Shown here piece after piece: positions 24,024 through 31,988 of a stretch of DNA of 40,435 nt. The position numbers and the translations under genes were made by a program. The DNA comes from Chromatiaceae bacterium (lineage in GTDB: Bacteria; Pseudomonadota; Gammaproteobacteria; Chromatiales; Chromatiaceae): positions 1 to 40,435 of the forward strand of contig JALSSC010000061.1 in the NCBI GenBank assembly GCA_026984455.1, read 5' to 3'. A model generated the notes under the pieces. It searched no databases and was not told the origin of the DNA. It saw only the letters and a list, made by a program, of their open reading frames with translations. Within the stretch, counting starts at the first letter, position 1, and each line of letters starts with the position of its first letter.

Positions 24024-24427
24024 GCCAGCCCCCCTTGATTCGCGTGCGCGACGTGATGAAACCCCACTTCGACCTGGTGGACGGCATGGACACCGTGGCC
24101 CAGGCCCTGGAGACCATGCTCCACGTGGAGACCAAGTGCCTGGTGGTCCGCAAGCGCCACCCCGACGACGAATACGGTCTGGTGACCCTGGACGACATCG
24201 CCCGCCGGGTGCTGGCGCGGGACCGTGCCCCTGAAAGGGTCAACATCTACGAGATCATGACCAAACCCGTGCTGCCGGTGCCGCCGACCATGGACATCCG
24301 TTATTGCGCGCGCCTGTTCGACCGTTTCCACATCAGCCGCGCACCGGTGATCGACGGGGCCGAGGTAGAGGGCATCGTGAGCTATACCGACATGGTCCTC
24401 AAAGGCCTGGCCCGCCCCCAGGGGTGA
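24020..24427 (+). CDS. CBS-domain pair protein
   Basis: The 135-residue protein is a stand-alone Bateman module: CBS1 (VRDVMKPHFDLVDGMDTVAQAL ... YGLVTLDDIARRVL) and CBS2 (IYEIMTKPVLPVPPTMDIRYCARLFDRFHISRAPVIDGAEVEGIVSYTDMV). Such pairs usually bind adenine nucleotides. It overlaps the PII-like gene by ATGA and its own stop overlaps ampD, so it belongs to the DUF1538-PII operon. Together they suggest two nucleotide-sensing inputs on one membrane system. Confidence 0.9.
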   Translation: MSQPPLIRVRDVMKPHFDLVDGMDTVAQALETMLHVETKCLVVRKRHPDDEYGLVTLDDIARRVLARDRAPERVNIYEIMTKPVLPVPPTMDIRYCARLFDRFHISRAPVIDGAEVEGIVSYTDMVLKGLARPQG

Positions 24428-24975
24428 TGAGCGAAGGAACGGATACCCAGGGCTGGCTGGTGGGGGCACGGCGGGTGCCCTCGCCCAATTTCGATCGCCG
24501 TCCGGCGGACTGCGACCCGGACCTGCTGGTGATCCACTGTATCGCCCTACCGCCCGGGCGCTTCGGTGGCCCCTGGATCGACGCCCTGTTCCAGAACCGG
24601 CTGCCGCCCACGGCCGATCCCTTCTTCGCCGGGATCGCCGGGTTGCGCGTTTCCGCCCACCTGCTGATCCGCCGCGACGGCGAACTGGTGCAATACGTGC
24701 CCTTGCACCTGCGCGCCTGGCACGCTGGCGCCTCCAGCTTCCAGGGGCGCAGCGACTGCAACGACTTCTCCATCGGCATCGAACTGGAGGGCGATCTGGA
24801 GACCCCCTTCGCCGCGGCCCAGTATGCCCGCCTCCTGGAGGTCACCCGCGAGATCCGGCGCCGCCATCCCCGCATCACCAGAGAGCGGATCGTGGGGCAC
24901 GAGCACATCGCCCCGGGGCGCAAACGGGACCCCGGCCCCCTTTTCGACTGGCGGCGTTACCTAGACCACCTATGA
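24427..24975 (+). CDS. ampD: 1,6-anhydro-N-acetylmuramyl-L-alanine amidase AmpD
   Basis: The 182-residue cytosolic zinc amidase removes the peptide from anhydro-muropeptides during cell-wall recycling. Expected features are present: LLVIHCIALPPG with the first Zn ligand His, FFAGIAGLRVSAHLLIRRDGELVQYV, the AWHAGASSFQGRSDCNDFSIGIELEGD stretch, and the C-terminal VGHEHIAPGRKRDPGPLFDW with His and Asp ligands. Length matches E. coli AmpD. The ATG overlaps the CBS gene stop; ampE overlaps its own stop. Confidence 0.96.
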   Translation: MSEGTDTQGWLVGARRVPSPNFDRRPADCDPDLLVIHCIALPPGRFGGPWIDALFQNRLPPTADPFFAGIAGLRVSAHLLIRRDGELVQYVPLHLRAWHAGASSFQGRSDCNDFSIGIELEGDLETPFAAAQYARLLEVTREIRRRHPRITRERIVGHEHIAPGRKRDPGPLFDWRRYLDHL

Positions 24976-25859
24976 GCCTGCTGATCATCCTCTCCGCCCT
25001 GGCCGGCGAACACCTCCTCGCCCCCTACGAACACCTGCGCCGCGGGGCCTGGTTCGAGGCCTGGATAGAGATCCATCAGGCCCTGCCCGCCGGCCGCCTG
25101 GGCAACGGCTGGAGCGGCCTGGCCGGCCTGCTCGGCCTCCCCCTGCTGTGCGCCGCCTGGCTGCAAGGGCTCTTCGACGCCTTCCTGTTCGGCCTGCCCG
25201 GTCTCGCCTTCTCCGCGGTGGTGCTGCTCTACAGCCTGGGGCCACGGAGCCTCTGGCGGGAGCTGGAACGGCTGCTGGGCGCGGTCGAGCGCCGCGACCG
25301 CCTGGAGTTGGGCGTCATCGCCGCCGACCTCCGCGGAGGGCCCCTGGCCCCAGGAGAGGACGACCTGCCGATGCAAGCCCTGTGGACCGTCTTCGCGGCC
25401 ACCCAGGAGCGGCTCTTCGGCCCCCTCGTCTGGTTCGTCCTCCTGGGCCCCGTGGGGGCCCTGGCCTACCGCCTGAGCAGCCACTTGGCCCGCCACCTTC
25501 GGATCCGTCCCCGGCCCGGCCTGGAGGAGGCGGCCCGGCGCTGGCTCTGGCTGCTGGACTGGCTGCCCAGCCGTTCGGCGGCCGCCCTCTATGCCCTGAG
25601 CGGCCACTTCCAGGGGGCGCTCAGGGCTTGGAAGGGCTGTCGGCCCGAACCTCCAAATGATCCTCAAAGCGGCAAGGCCCCCGCCCTCTGCGCCGGCGTC
25701 GGGGCGCTGGATGACGACCGCTTGCGGCTCGTGGATCGTCCTCAGGGGCCCTGGCCGGCCGAGACCTTCAAGGATGCCCTGGCCCTGATCCGGCGCGCCC
25801 TCGCCCTGGCCCTGCTCCTGCTCGCCATCGCCGACCTGGCGGGGCTGGTGGGGCATTGA
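24972..25859 (+). CDS. ampE: AmpE-like membrane protein
   Basis: The 295-residue inner-membrane protein follows ampD with an ATGA overlap, the classical ampDE arrangement. It has the AmpE/CobD-like pattern: an N-terminal soluble-looking segment (EHLLAPYEHLRRGAWFEAWI), hydrophobic helices (GLLGLPLLCAAWLQGLF, LAFSAVVLLYSLGP), the central ERLFGPLVWFVLLGPVGALAYRLSSHL motif, WLLDWLPSRSAAALYALSGHF, and a final helix. AmpE is proposed to signal in beta-lactamase induction, but its mechanism is unsettled. It is probably co-transcribed from the DUF1538 operon. Confidence 0.88.
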   Translation: MSLLIILSALAGEHLLAPYEHLRRGAWFEAWIEIHQALPAGRLGNGWSGLAGLLGLPLLCAAWLQGLFDAFLFGLPGLAFSAVVLLYSLGPRSLWRELERLLGAVERRDRLELGVIAADLRGGPLAPGEDDLPMQALWTVFAATQERLFGPLVWFVLLGPVGALAYRLSSHLARHLRIRPRPGLEEAARRWLWLLDWLPSRSAAALYALSGHFQGALRAWKGCRPEPPNDPQSGKAPALCAGVGALDDDRLRLVDRPQGPWPAETFKDALALIRRALALALLLLAIADLAGLVGH

Positions 25860-25869
25860 TCTCGGCAGG

Positions 25870-26793
25870 ATGTCGAGACACCTCGCTCCTCACCCCCCTG
25901 CCGGGCACATCTCCGGTATCCTGCTGTGTGTCCTGTTGCCGTGGCTGCTGGCCCTGCCGGCCCGGGCCGCCATCACGGTCACGGACGACAGCGGGCGCGA
26001 GGTCCGCCTGGAGACCCCCGCCCGCCGCGTGATCGCCCTCTCCCCCCACACCGCCGAATTGATGTTCGCCGTGGGGATGGGCGGGCGCCTCGTGGCCACC
26101 GTGGCGCATGCCGACTATCCCCCGGCCGCCGCCCGGCTCCCCAGGATCGGGGATGCCTACCGCCTGGACAGAGAGGCCCTGGTCGCCCTCGCCCCGGATC
26201 TGGTCCTCGCCTGGCCCTCGGGCAACCCCACGGCCGTTCTGCAATGGATCGAGGCGCGGGGGATCCCGATCTACCGCAGCGACCCGCAAACCCTGGAGGG
26301 CATCGCCGGGAACCTGGCGGACCTGGGGCGCCTCAGCGGCGAGCCGGAGAGGGGCCGGGCCGCGGCGAACGCGTTCCTCGGCCGATTGCAACGCCTGCGC
26401 ACGCGTTTCCGGAATCTCCGCGCTCGGCCCCGGCGCCTGTTCTACCTCCTCTGGGGACACCCCCTGATGACCCTCGGCAAGGCGCCGTTGTTCTCCGAGG
26501 CCCTCGCCGTCTGCGGCCTGGTGAACGTCTTCGGCGGCGAGGCCAGCCAGGCCTTCGCGGTGTCGCAGGAGGCGGTGATCCGCGCCCGCCCGCAGGTGAT
26601 CCTCGTCACCCCCTCGGATACCGATGCTCCCCCGCCCCTCCCGGACCAGCACCCCGGGTGGTCCGCGCTCACCCATGGGCACCTGATCCAGGTACCCGCC
26701 GACCTGCTGCAAAGGCCGACACCGCGGATCCTGGACGGCATCGAACGGCTGTGCACAGGCCGTACGGCAGAGGACGGCAAGGGGACGCAGTGA
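25870..26793 (+). CDS. Periplasmic cobalamin-binding-like protein (BtuF family)
   Basis: The 307-residue protein has an N-terminal signal peptide (hydrophobic about residues 14-33, cleavage near LPARA-AI) and a class III periplasmic-binding fold: VTDDSGREVRLETPARRVIALSPHTAELMFAVG, then RLPRIGDAYRLDREALVALAPDLVLAW and the long connecting helix, and the second lobe with FSEALAVCGLVNVFGGEASQAF and RARPQVILVT. This matches BtuF-like cobalamin binding proteins; haem or siderophore binding is possible because the fold is shared. No BtuC/BtuD permease or TonB receptor is adjacent. Confidence 0.82.
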   Translation: MSRHLAPHPPAGHISGILLCVLLPWLLALPARAAITVTDDSGREVRLETPARRVIALSPHTAELMFAVGMGGRLVATVAHADYPPAAARLPRIGDAYRLDREALVALAPDLVLAWPSGNPTAVLQWIEARGIPIYRSDPQTLEGIAGNLADLGRLSGEPERGRAAANAFLGRLQRLRTRFRNLRARPRRLFYLLWGHPLMTLGKAPLFSEALAVCGLVNVFGGEASQAFAVSQEAVIRARPQVILVTPSDTDAPPPLPDQHPGWSALTHGHLIQVPADLLQRPTPRILDGIERLCTGRTAEDGKGTQ

Positions 26794-26805
26794 GATCCGC
26801 CCCGG

Positions 26806-27192
26806 TCACCGGTCCCCTTGCCGCCCTCCTCCGCCGGCCATGACCTCCATCCGCTCCACCCCGGCCAATACCACGCGGCGCCCGTCCAGGGTGATGAAAC
26901 CGTGCTCCCCCACATCGTTCTCGTGCGCGCGATAGATCTGGGAACGACCGCTGGCGGTGTCGATCACCCGTACCGTCACCACCTGTTCACCGGCACGCCA
27001 GCGCCAATAGCCGAGCACGGCCGACGAAAGCAGGAGCACGCCCAGAAAGGTCCAGGCGAACCGGCGCGCGGACCCGGCACCAACAGGGGGTGGCGTGGAT
27101 CGGTCCCCGACCGCCTCGCGACGCATACGCGAACGGATGACGCCATAGGCCAGACCCACCACCAACAGGGTCAGGAGGACCTTGCCGAACAT
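26806..27192 (-). CDS. Small two-helix membrane protein, unknown
   Basis: I do not recognise this 128-residue protein. It has a hydrophobic N-terminal segment (VLLTLLVVGLAYGVI, residues 5-19), a basic linker, a second membrane helix (FAWTFLGVLLLSSAVLGYW, about 45-63), and a C-terminal globular part of about 60 residues (VVTVRVIDTASGRSQIYRAHENDVGEHGFITLDG) that looks like a small beta domain. An inner-membrane protein with a soluble C-terminus is the plain reading. It starts 3 bases downstream of the stop of the next hypothetical gene (same strand), so they probably share a transcript. Confidence 0.65.
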   Translation of the reverse strand: MFGKVLLTLLVVGLAYGVIRSRMRREAVGDRSTPPPVGAGSARRFAWTFLGVLLLSSAVLGYWRWRAGEQVVTVRVIDTASGRSQIYRAHENDVGEHGFITLDGRRVVLAGVERMEVMAGGGGRQGDR

Positions 27193-27194
27193 TC

Positions 27195-27812
27195 TCAGCG
27201 CGCCGGGAGGATCCAGAGATCGGTGCTCGCAGGATGAACCTGATCCTCTGGAATGACGGGGGTATCGTCCGACCCGTCGGATGGCGATTCAGGGGGCACA
27301 CCACGGGAATTGTCCGGCACGCGTGGCCTGAATCCATAGGCCGTGCGCCCCCAGGAGGCCTGATATGGGGGCAGAGCGGATTGGACCCGCGACCCTCCCC
27401 TTCCCCATCCGTCCCGAAGGTGAGGGGCGTAAACGGGAACGGTAGCGGCCGCGGCCGGCCCCATCGACTGCCGCCCCCGCTCTTCCGCCGTGAGGGGCCG
27501 GAAACGGTAACCGCCATAGACACCGTAGCCAGGCTGTCCGAAAGAAGGGTCATAGGAGGGCAGGCCGGCGGCATGGGGCTCACCATCGAAGCCTGCCTGG
27601 GTCCGCCGCTCCGGCTCGACGGACGGCCGTAACCTATTGTAAGGATTCGCAGGCGCCGCCCAGGGGGCCCACCATGAGCGGGGCAGGGATGAGGAGGGAC
27701 TGTAGGTCGGGCCGGCTCCAGCCGATCCATCCCAGCCAAACGCCTCGAAGCCCGGGATCCCGCAAAGGATCGCAAGGACGACCTGGAGGCATTTGTGCGA
27801 CGGGTACATCAT
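27195..27812 (-). CDS. Secreted Pro/Gly/Tyr-rich hypothetical protein
   Basis: The 205-residue protein is not recognised. From the ATG at 27812 it has a short signal-like segment (CLQVVLAILCGIPGFEAFG) and then low-complexity sequence rich in Pro, Gly, Ser, Tyr and Arg, with motifs such as GQPGYGVYGGYRFRPL and SWGRTAYGFRPR. The repeated G-Y-x-F-R-P words suggest a periplasmic or surface structural protein. It begins 12 bases after the RND pump gene stop, on the same strand, and may be expressed with it. A TTG three bases inside the pump stop region is an alternative start. Composition makes spurious coding possible, but the tight packing on both sides supports a gene. Confidence 0.6.
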   Translation of the reverse strand: MMYPSHKCLQVVLAILCGIPGFEAFGWDGSAGAGPTYSPSSSLPRSWWAPWAAPANPYNRLRPSVEPERRTQAGFDGEPHAAGLPSYDPSFGQPGYGVYGGYRFRPLTAEERGRQSMGPAAAATVPVYAPHLRDGWGRGGSRVQSALPPYQASWGRTAYGFRPRVPDNSRGVPPESPSDGSDDTPVIPEDQVHPASTDLWILPAR

Positions 27813-27823
27813 GATCCGGCAGA

Positions 27824-30800
27824 TCAATCCAGACCCTTACCGGAAGGTCCGGCGCCATCGAGTTTGAGGCGAATCCCTCTCCGGCTGGCCTTCTTCTGTA
27901 TCTGTGCCGCCGGTGCATTGAGGGAATCGCTTGCCTTCGCCTTCGATACCGTGGCCTTCTTGGTCGCGGGGGCCTTTTTCTTGCGTGTTCGGGTCCCCGA
28001 TTTGGCCGCAGGTGCCTTTCGTCGTCCCGCCCCGGCCGTCAGCTTCGCGGTGCGCGTGGCCTCAGCAGCGGTCTCGTCCAGAGATTCCACAGACGGCTTG
28101 GGTTCGGACACGGCTCCCCGGAGGGTGGCCGGGGATTGCACTTCCGTTGCGGGAACGGAGGTCTCCACCGCAGCCACCGCAGGTCTGGACCTCGCGCCCA
28201 TGGAATCCCGTTTGGGTGCCGCCGGAGCCGGGGCCGCCCCGCCCGGGACCGCGCCACCAGAGGCCGGCCCACCACCACCTCCGGAATCCGGTCCCCCCGG
28301 CGCCGTGCCGCCAGTCCCCGGGGCCGGCGAACTGCCACCGCCCCCGGCGGGGCCCGGCTTGGGCTTGAGCTTGGGCTTGAGCCACTGGAGCAACAACACA
28401 AAAGGCATCCGCAACAGGTAGAAGGCCATGGAGATCACGTTCACCAGGCCACCCCACAGGGCGATCAGGCCACCACCGGTTCGGGTGGCGCTTTTCTTGG
28501 CCTCGGGCAGGGCCGTGTCGCAAGGCACCATGCTTCCGCTGGGTGCGGTGGCGGCCGCCACCTCGCACATGTCCTTGGAGGCCGCGATGCAGCCCAGGGG
28601 GATCACCACCAGGGTAAGCAGAGTGGAGACGATCACCCCCGAGGCCAGGGAGATGGCCATGCCCTGGAAGATGGGATCGGTGAGGATGACCACGGAGTCC
28701 AGGACCAAGGCCATGGCGGTGATGACGATGGGCCGGGTACGTGTCTTGCACGCGCGCAGCACGGCCTCGGCCACGGGGATACCGCGCTGGATCTCCTGGA
28801 GGGAGAAGTCCACCAGGAGGATGGAGTTGCGCACGATGATACCGGCCAGGGCGATCCAACCGATCATGGAGGTGGCCGTGAACTCCCCGCCGAGGCCCAA
28901 CTGGAACATGGCCATGTGCGCCGGGATGATACCCAGCAGGGTCAGGGGGATCGGGCCCATGATCACCAGGGGGATACGAAAATTGCCGAACTCCCACACC
29001 ACCAGGATGTAGATGAGGACCAGGGCGACCATGAAGGCGGCACCCATGTCCCGGAAGGTCTCGTAGGTGACGGTCCACTCGCCGGCCCACTCGAAGGCAC
29101 TGCGGCTGTCGTCCGGTGGTGGCCCGATCCAGTAGGGCTCCAGGGGCTCGCCGTCGGGAGCGATGTAGTGTTTCTCCTTGAGCAGGTCCTCCACCTCTAA
29201 CATCACGTAGACCGGAGCGGCCAACTTGCCGCCCACACCCGCCACCACGTATTCCACCGGGCGCAGATCCTTGTGGTAGATCAGGTCGTCGGCCGGGACC
29301 TTGACGAAACGCCCCAGTTCCCGCAACGGGATGGTGTGTCCCGTCTGGGACTGGATGGGCAGGTCACCGAGACGCCCGATCTCCGAGCGCACCGAGAGCG
29401 GCACCTGCACGACGATCTTCACCGGCTCGTGGCCCACCCGCTGCTTGACGTCACCGATGCTGGTGCCGCCCAGGGCCATGGCCAGATTGCGGTTTATGGT
29501 GTCCACCGAGATGCCGCGCCGGACCGCCTTTTCCGTATCCACTTCGAAGCGCCAGTACTCGTAGGGGTCGCGCAGGTAGTTGTCCACGTCCCGGGCGCTC
29601 TTCGCCTGGCTGAAGATGCCGGTGAGATCACGCGCCACCTGGCGGCGGATCCCGGCCGTGGGGCCATGCACCTCGGCCACCACCTCACGCAACACCGGTG
29701 GTCCAGGGGGCATCTCCACCACCGCGAACTTGGCCCCGGTCCCCTCCACCAGGGGTTTGAGCATTCCCCGCACCAGAACCGCCAATTCGTGACTGCTGCG
29801 TTTGCGCTCATGTTTGTTCAGGAGTTGGACCTGCAACTCCCCCTGCCAGGGCCTGTTGCGCAGATAGTAGTGCCGCACCAGGCCGTTGAAATCGAACGGC
29901 CGGGCGGTGCCCACGTAGACCTGAAGGGCGGTCACCTCGGGCACCGCACGCACCCTCTCCGCCATCTGATGGAGCAGGTTGGCGGTGACCGGCAGGGCGG
30001 TGCCTTCCGGCATGTCCAGGACCACCGAGAATTCCGGCTTGTTGTCCAGGGGCAGCATCTTCACCGCCACCCACTTGAAATAGAAGAAGGTGCAGGTGAA
30101 CAGAAAGGTGCCCCACATCACCAGCTTGAAGGTACGGCGCTTGAAAGGCGAGGTGATGAGCGGGGTCAGGACCCAGCGGAACAGGCCCTCGAGGCGCTCC
30201 GCGGTCCTGTGCTCGCGCTTCTCCGCCACCTTGAGGTATTTCATGCTCGGGCGCAGCCACTTGGAGATGGCCAGGTAGGGGGTGAACACGAAGGCGGCGA
30301 ACAAGGAGATACCCATGGCCACCGAGCCCAGGGCCGGGATGGGCTCCATGTAGGGGCCCATCATGCCAGTGACGAAACCCATGGGCAGCAGGGCGGCGAT
30401 GACGGTAAAGGTGGCCAGGATGGTGGGATTTCCGACCTCGCGCACCGCGTCCACCGCGGTGTCGTCGTCGGTGCGGCCCTCTTCCAGCCAGCGCCGGTAG
30501 ATGTTCTCCACCACCACGATGGCGTCGTCCACGAGGATGCCGATGGAGAAGATCAGGGCGAACAGGCTCACCCGGTCGATGGTGTAGTGGGTCACCCAGG
30601 CCGCGAACACCGTCATCAACAGTACCACCGGGATCACCAGCACCACCACGATGGCGGGACGCAGGGCGCGGAAGGCGCCCACCATCAGCAGGAACACGAA
30701 GCCCACCACCACGAACAGCTTGAAGATGAGTTCGTTGACCTTCTCGTTGGCGGTCTCGCCATAGTTGCGGGTGATGGCCACCCCCACGTTGGCGGGGATG

Positions 30801-31864
30801 AGGTTGTCTTCCAGCTCATGCACCCGGTCGATGATGGCATTGGCCACGGTGACGCCGTTGGTGCCCTTCTTCTTGGCCAGGGCGATGGTCACCGCCGGGG
30901 CGCCGTCGGCCCGGAACTCGCCTTCGGCGGCAGGGCCGGTGTAATAGGCCACCAACTGCTTGGCATCCTCGGGGCCCTGCCACACCCGGGCCACGTCACG
31001 CACATAGACCGGGGTGTTGTTGAAGGTGCCCACCACCAGGCGGGCGATATCCTCGGGACCGCGCAGAAAGGCGCCGGTGAGCACCGTGAAGCGGGTATCC
31101 AGGCTCTCGACCCCGCCCGCCTGGATCTCGGCGTTGGCGGTCTTGATGGTCTGGGCGACCTGATCCAGGCTGATGCCGTAACCCGAGAGGCGCTCGGGGA
31201 TGACCTCCACGGTCACCTGTTCGGAACGCCCGCCCACCACGAAACTGTTGCCGGTCTCGCGGATCTCCTTGATGTTCTGCATCACGTCCAGGGCCAGCAT
31301 CCGCAGCTGGCCGTCGTCCACGTCGGGTACGCCGTCACCGTCCAGGTCCTTGGACCAGAGGGTGAGGTTCACCACCGGGACGTCGTCGATCCCCTTGGCC
31401 TTGACCAGGGGGGGCATGACGCCCGGCGGGATCTTGTCCATGTTGGAGTCGAGCTTGTCGTTCACCTTCACCAGCGAGGGCCCCATGGGCTGCCCCACCT
31501 TGAACTGCACGGTGACGATGCCCCGGCCGCGATCACTCGCGGAATAGACGTGCTTGACCCCCTGGATCTCGCTCATGATCCGTTCCAGAGGTTGGATCGC
31601 CAAGACCGAGACCTGCTTGGCGGAGGCCCCCGGGTACTGGACGAAGATGTCCACCATGGGCACGGAGATCTGCGGATCCTCCTGCCTGGGGGTCATCACC
31701 AGTCCCATCAGCCCCATCAGCATCATGGCGACGTAGAACAGCGGGGTCAGAGGCGAACGGATAAAGAAGCGCGCGGTACGTCCCGCCACGCCGAGGTCTT
31801 CCTCGTGGGCGGGAGGGACCTTGGTATCCGGCTCGGGCCCGGGAACGAGATCGTTTTGACTCAT
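27824..31864 (-). CDS. RND efflux pump inner-membrane permease with long C-terminal tail
   Basis: The 1346-residue protein is an RND permease of the large AcrB/CzcA superfamily. It has the first helix and porter entry (QEDPQISVPMVDIFVQYPGASAKQV), the TM4 proton-relay GILVDDAIVVVENIYRR, and the second-half ALAGIIVRNSILLVDF. Two features are odd. In the first porter domain, residues 173-184 form a D173-x-D175-x-D177-G-x-x-D181 calcium-type loop. After the canonical end (about residue 1096) come some 250 extra residues: a further hydrophobic stretch (1130-1162), a Gly/Pro/Ala linker, and a Lys/Ala-rich, H1-like end. Substrate is not deducible. It lies 124 bp after its adaptor gene; no outer-membrane channel gene is adjacent. 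Confidence 0.9.
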   Translation of the reverse strand: MSQNDLVPGPEPDTKVPPAHEEDLGVAGRTARFFIRSPLTPLFYVAMMLMGLMGLVMTPRQEDPQISVPMVDIFVQYPGASAKQVSVLAIQPLERIMSEIQGVKHVYSASDRGRGIVTVQFKVGQPMGPSLVKVNDKLDSNMDKIPPGVMPPLVKAKGIDDVPVVNLTLWSKDLDGDGVPDVDDGQLRMLALDVMQNIKEIRETGNSFVVGGRSEQVTVEVIPERLSGYGISLDQVAQTIKTANAEIQAGGVESLDTRFTVLTGAFLRGPEDIARLVVGTFNNTPVYVRDVARVWQGPEDAKQLVAYYTGPAAEGEFRADGAPAVTIALAKKKGTNGVTVANAIIDRVHELEDNLIPANVGVAITRNYGETANEKVNELIFKLFVVVGFVFLLMVGAFRALRPAIVVVLVIPVVLLMTVFAAWVTHYTIDRVSLFALIFSIGILVDDAIVVVENIYRRWLEEGRTDDDTAVDAVREVGNPTILATFTVIAALLPMGFVTGMMGPYMEPIPALGSVAMGISLFAAFVFTPYLAISKWLRPSMKYLKVAEKREHRTAERLEGLFRWVLTPLITSPFKRRTFKLVMWGTFLFTCTFFYFKWVAVKMLPLDNKPEFSVVLDMPEGTALPVTANLLHQMAERVRAVPEVTALQVYVGTARPFDFNGLVRHYYLRNRPWQGELQVQLLNKHERKRSSHELAVLVRGMLKPLVEGTGAKFAVVEMPPGPPVLREVVAEVHGPTAGIRRQVARDLTGIFSQAKSARDVDNYLRDPYEYWRFEVDTEKAVRRGISVDTINRNLAMALGGTSIGDVKQRVGHEPVKIVVQVPLSVRSEIGRLGDLPIQSQTGHTIPLRELGRFVKVPADDLIYHKDLRPVEYVVAGVGGKLAAPVYVMLEVEDLLKEKHYIAPDGEPLEPYWIGPPPDDSRSAFEWAGEWTVTYETFRDMGAAFMVALVLIYILVVWEFGNFRIPLVIMGPIPLTLLGIIPAHMAMFQLGLGGEFTATSMIGWIALAGIIVRNSILLVDFSLQEIQRGIPVAEAVLRACKTRTRPIVITAMALVLDSVVILTDPIFQGMAISLASGVIVSTLLTLVVIPLGCIAASKDMCEVAAATAPSGSMVPCDTALPEAKKSATRTGGGLIALWGGLVNVISMAFYLLRMPFVLLLQWLKPKLKPKPGPAGGGGSSPAPGTGGTAPGGPDSGGGGGPASGGAVPGGAAPAPAAPKRDSMGARSRPAVAAVETSVPATEVQSPATLRGAVSEPKPSVESLDETAAEATRTAKLTAGAGRRKAPAAKSGTRTRKKKAPATKKATVSKAKASDSLNAPAAQIQKKASRRGIRLKLDGAGPSGKGLD

Positions 31865-31889
31865 AGTTCACCCAATGGAATAGACGCCG

Positions 31890-31913
31890 CCCCGGACCTG
31901 GAGGGGTCCGGGG
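31890..31913 (-). promoter_or_regulatory. Hairpin between adaptor and pump genes
   Basis: ccccggacc (31890-31898) pairs perfectly with ggtccgggg (31905-31913) around a 6-base loop. In the minus-strand transcript it falls between the adaptor stop and the pump start, with no U run, so it may adjust the ratio of the two products rather than end transcription. Confidence 0.45.
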
Positions 31914-31988
31914 CAGGCGGTACAACCTTGTCGACGAGGGGTGGCGGGGCGGCCCCGAACGGCCGCGGGCCGGTTCATGGCTCCGGGA

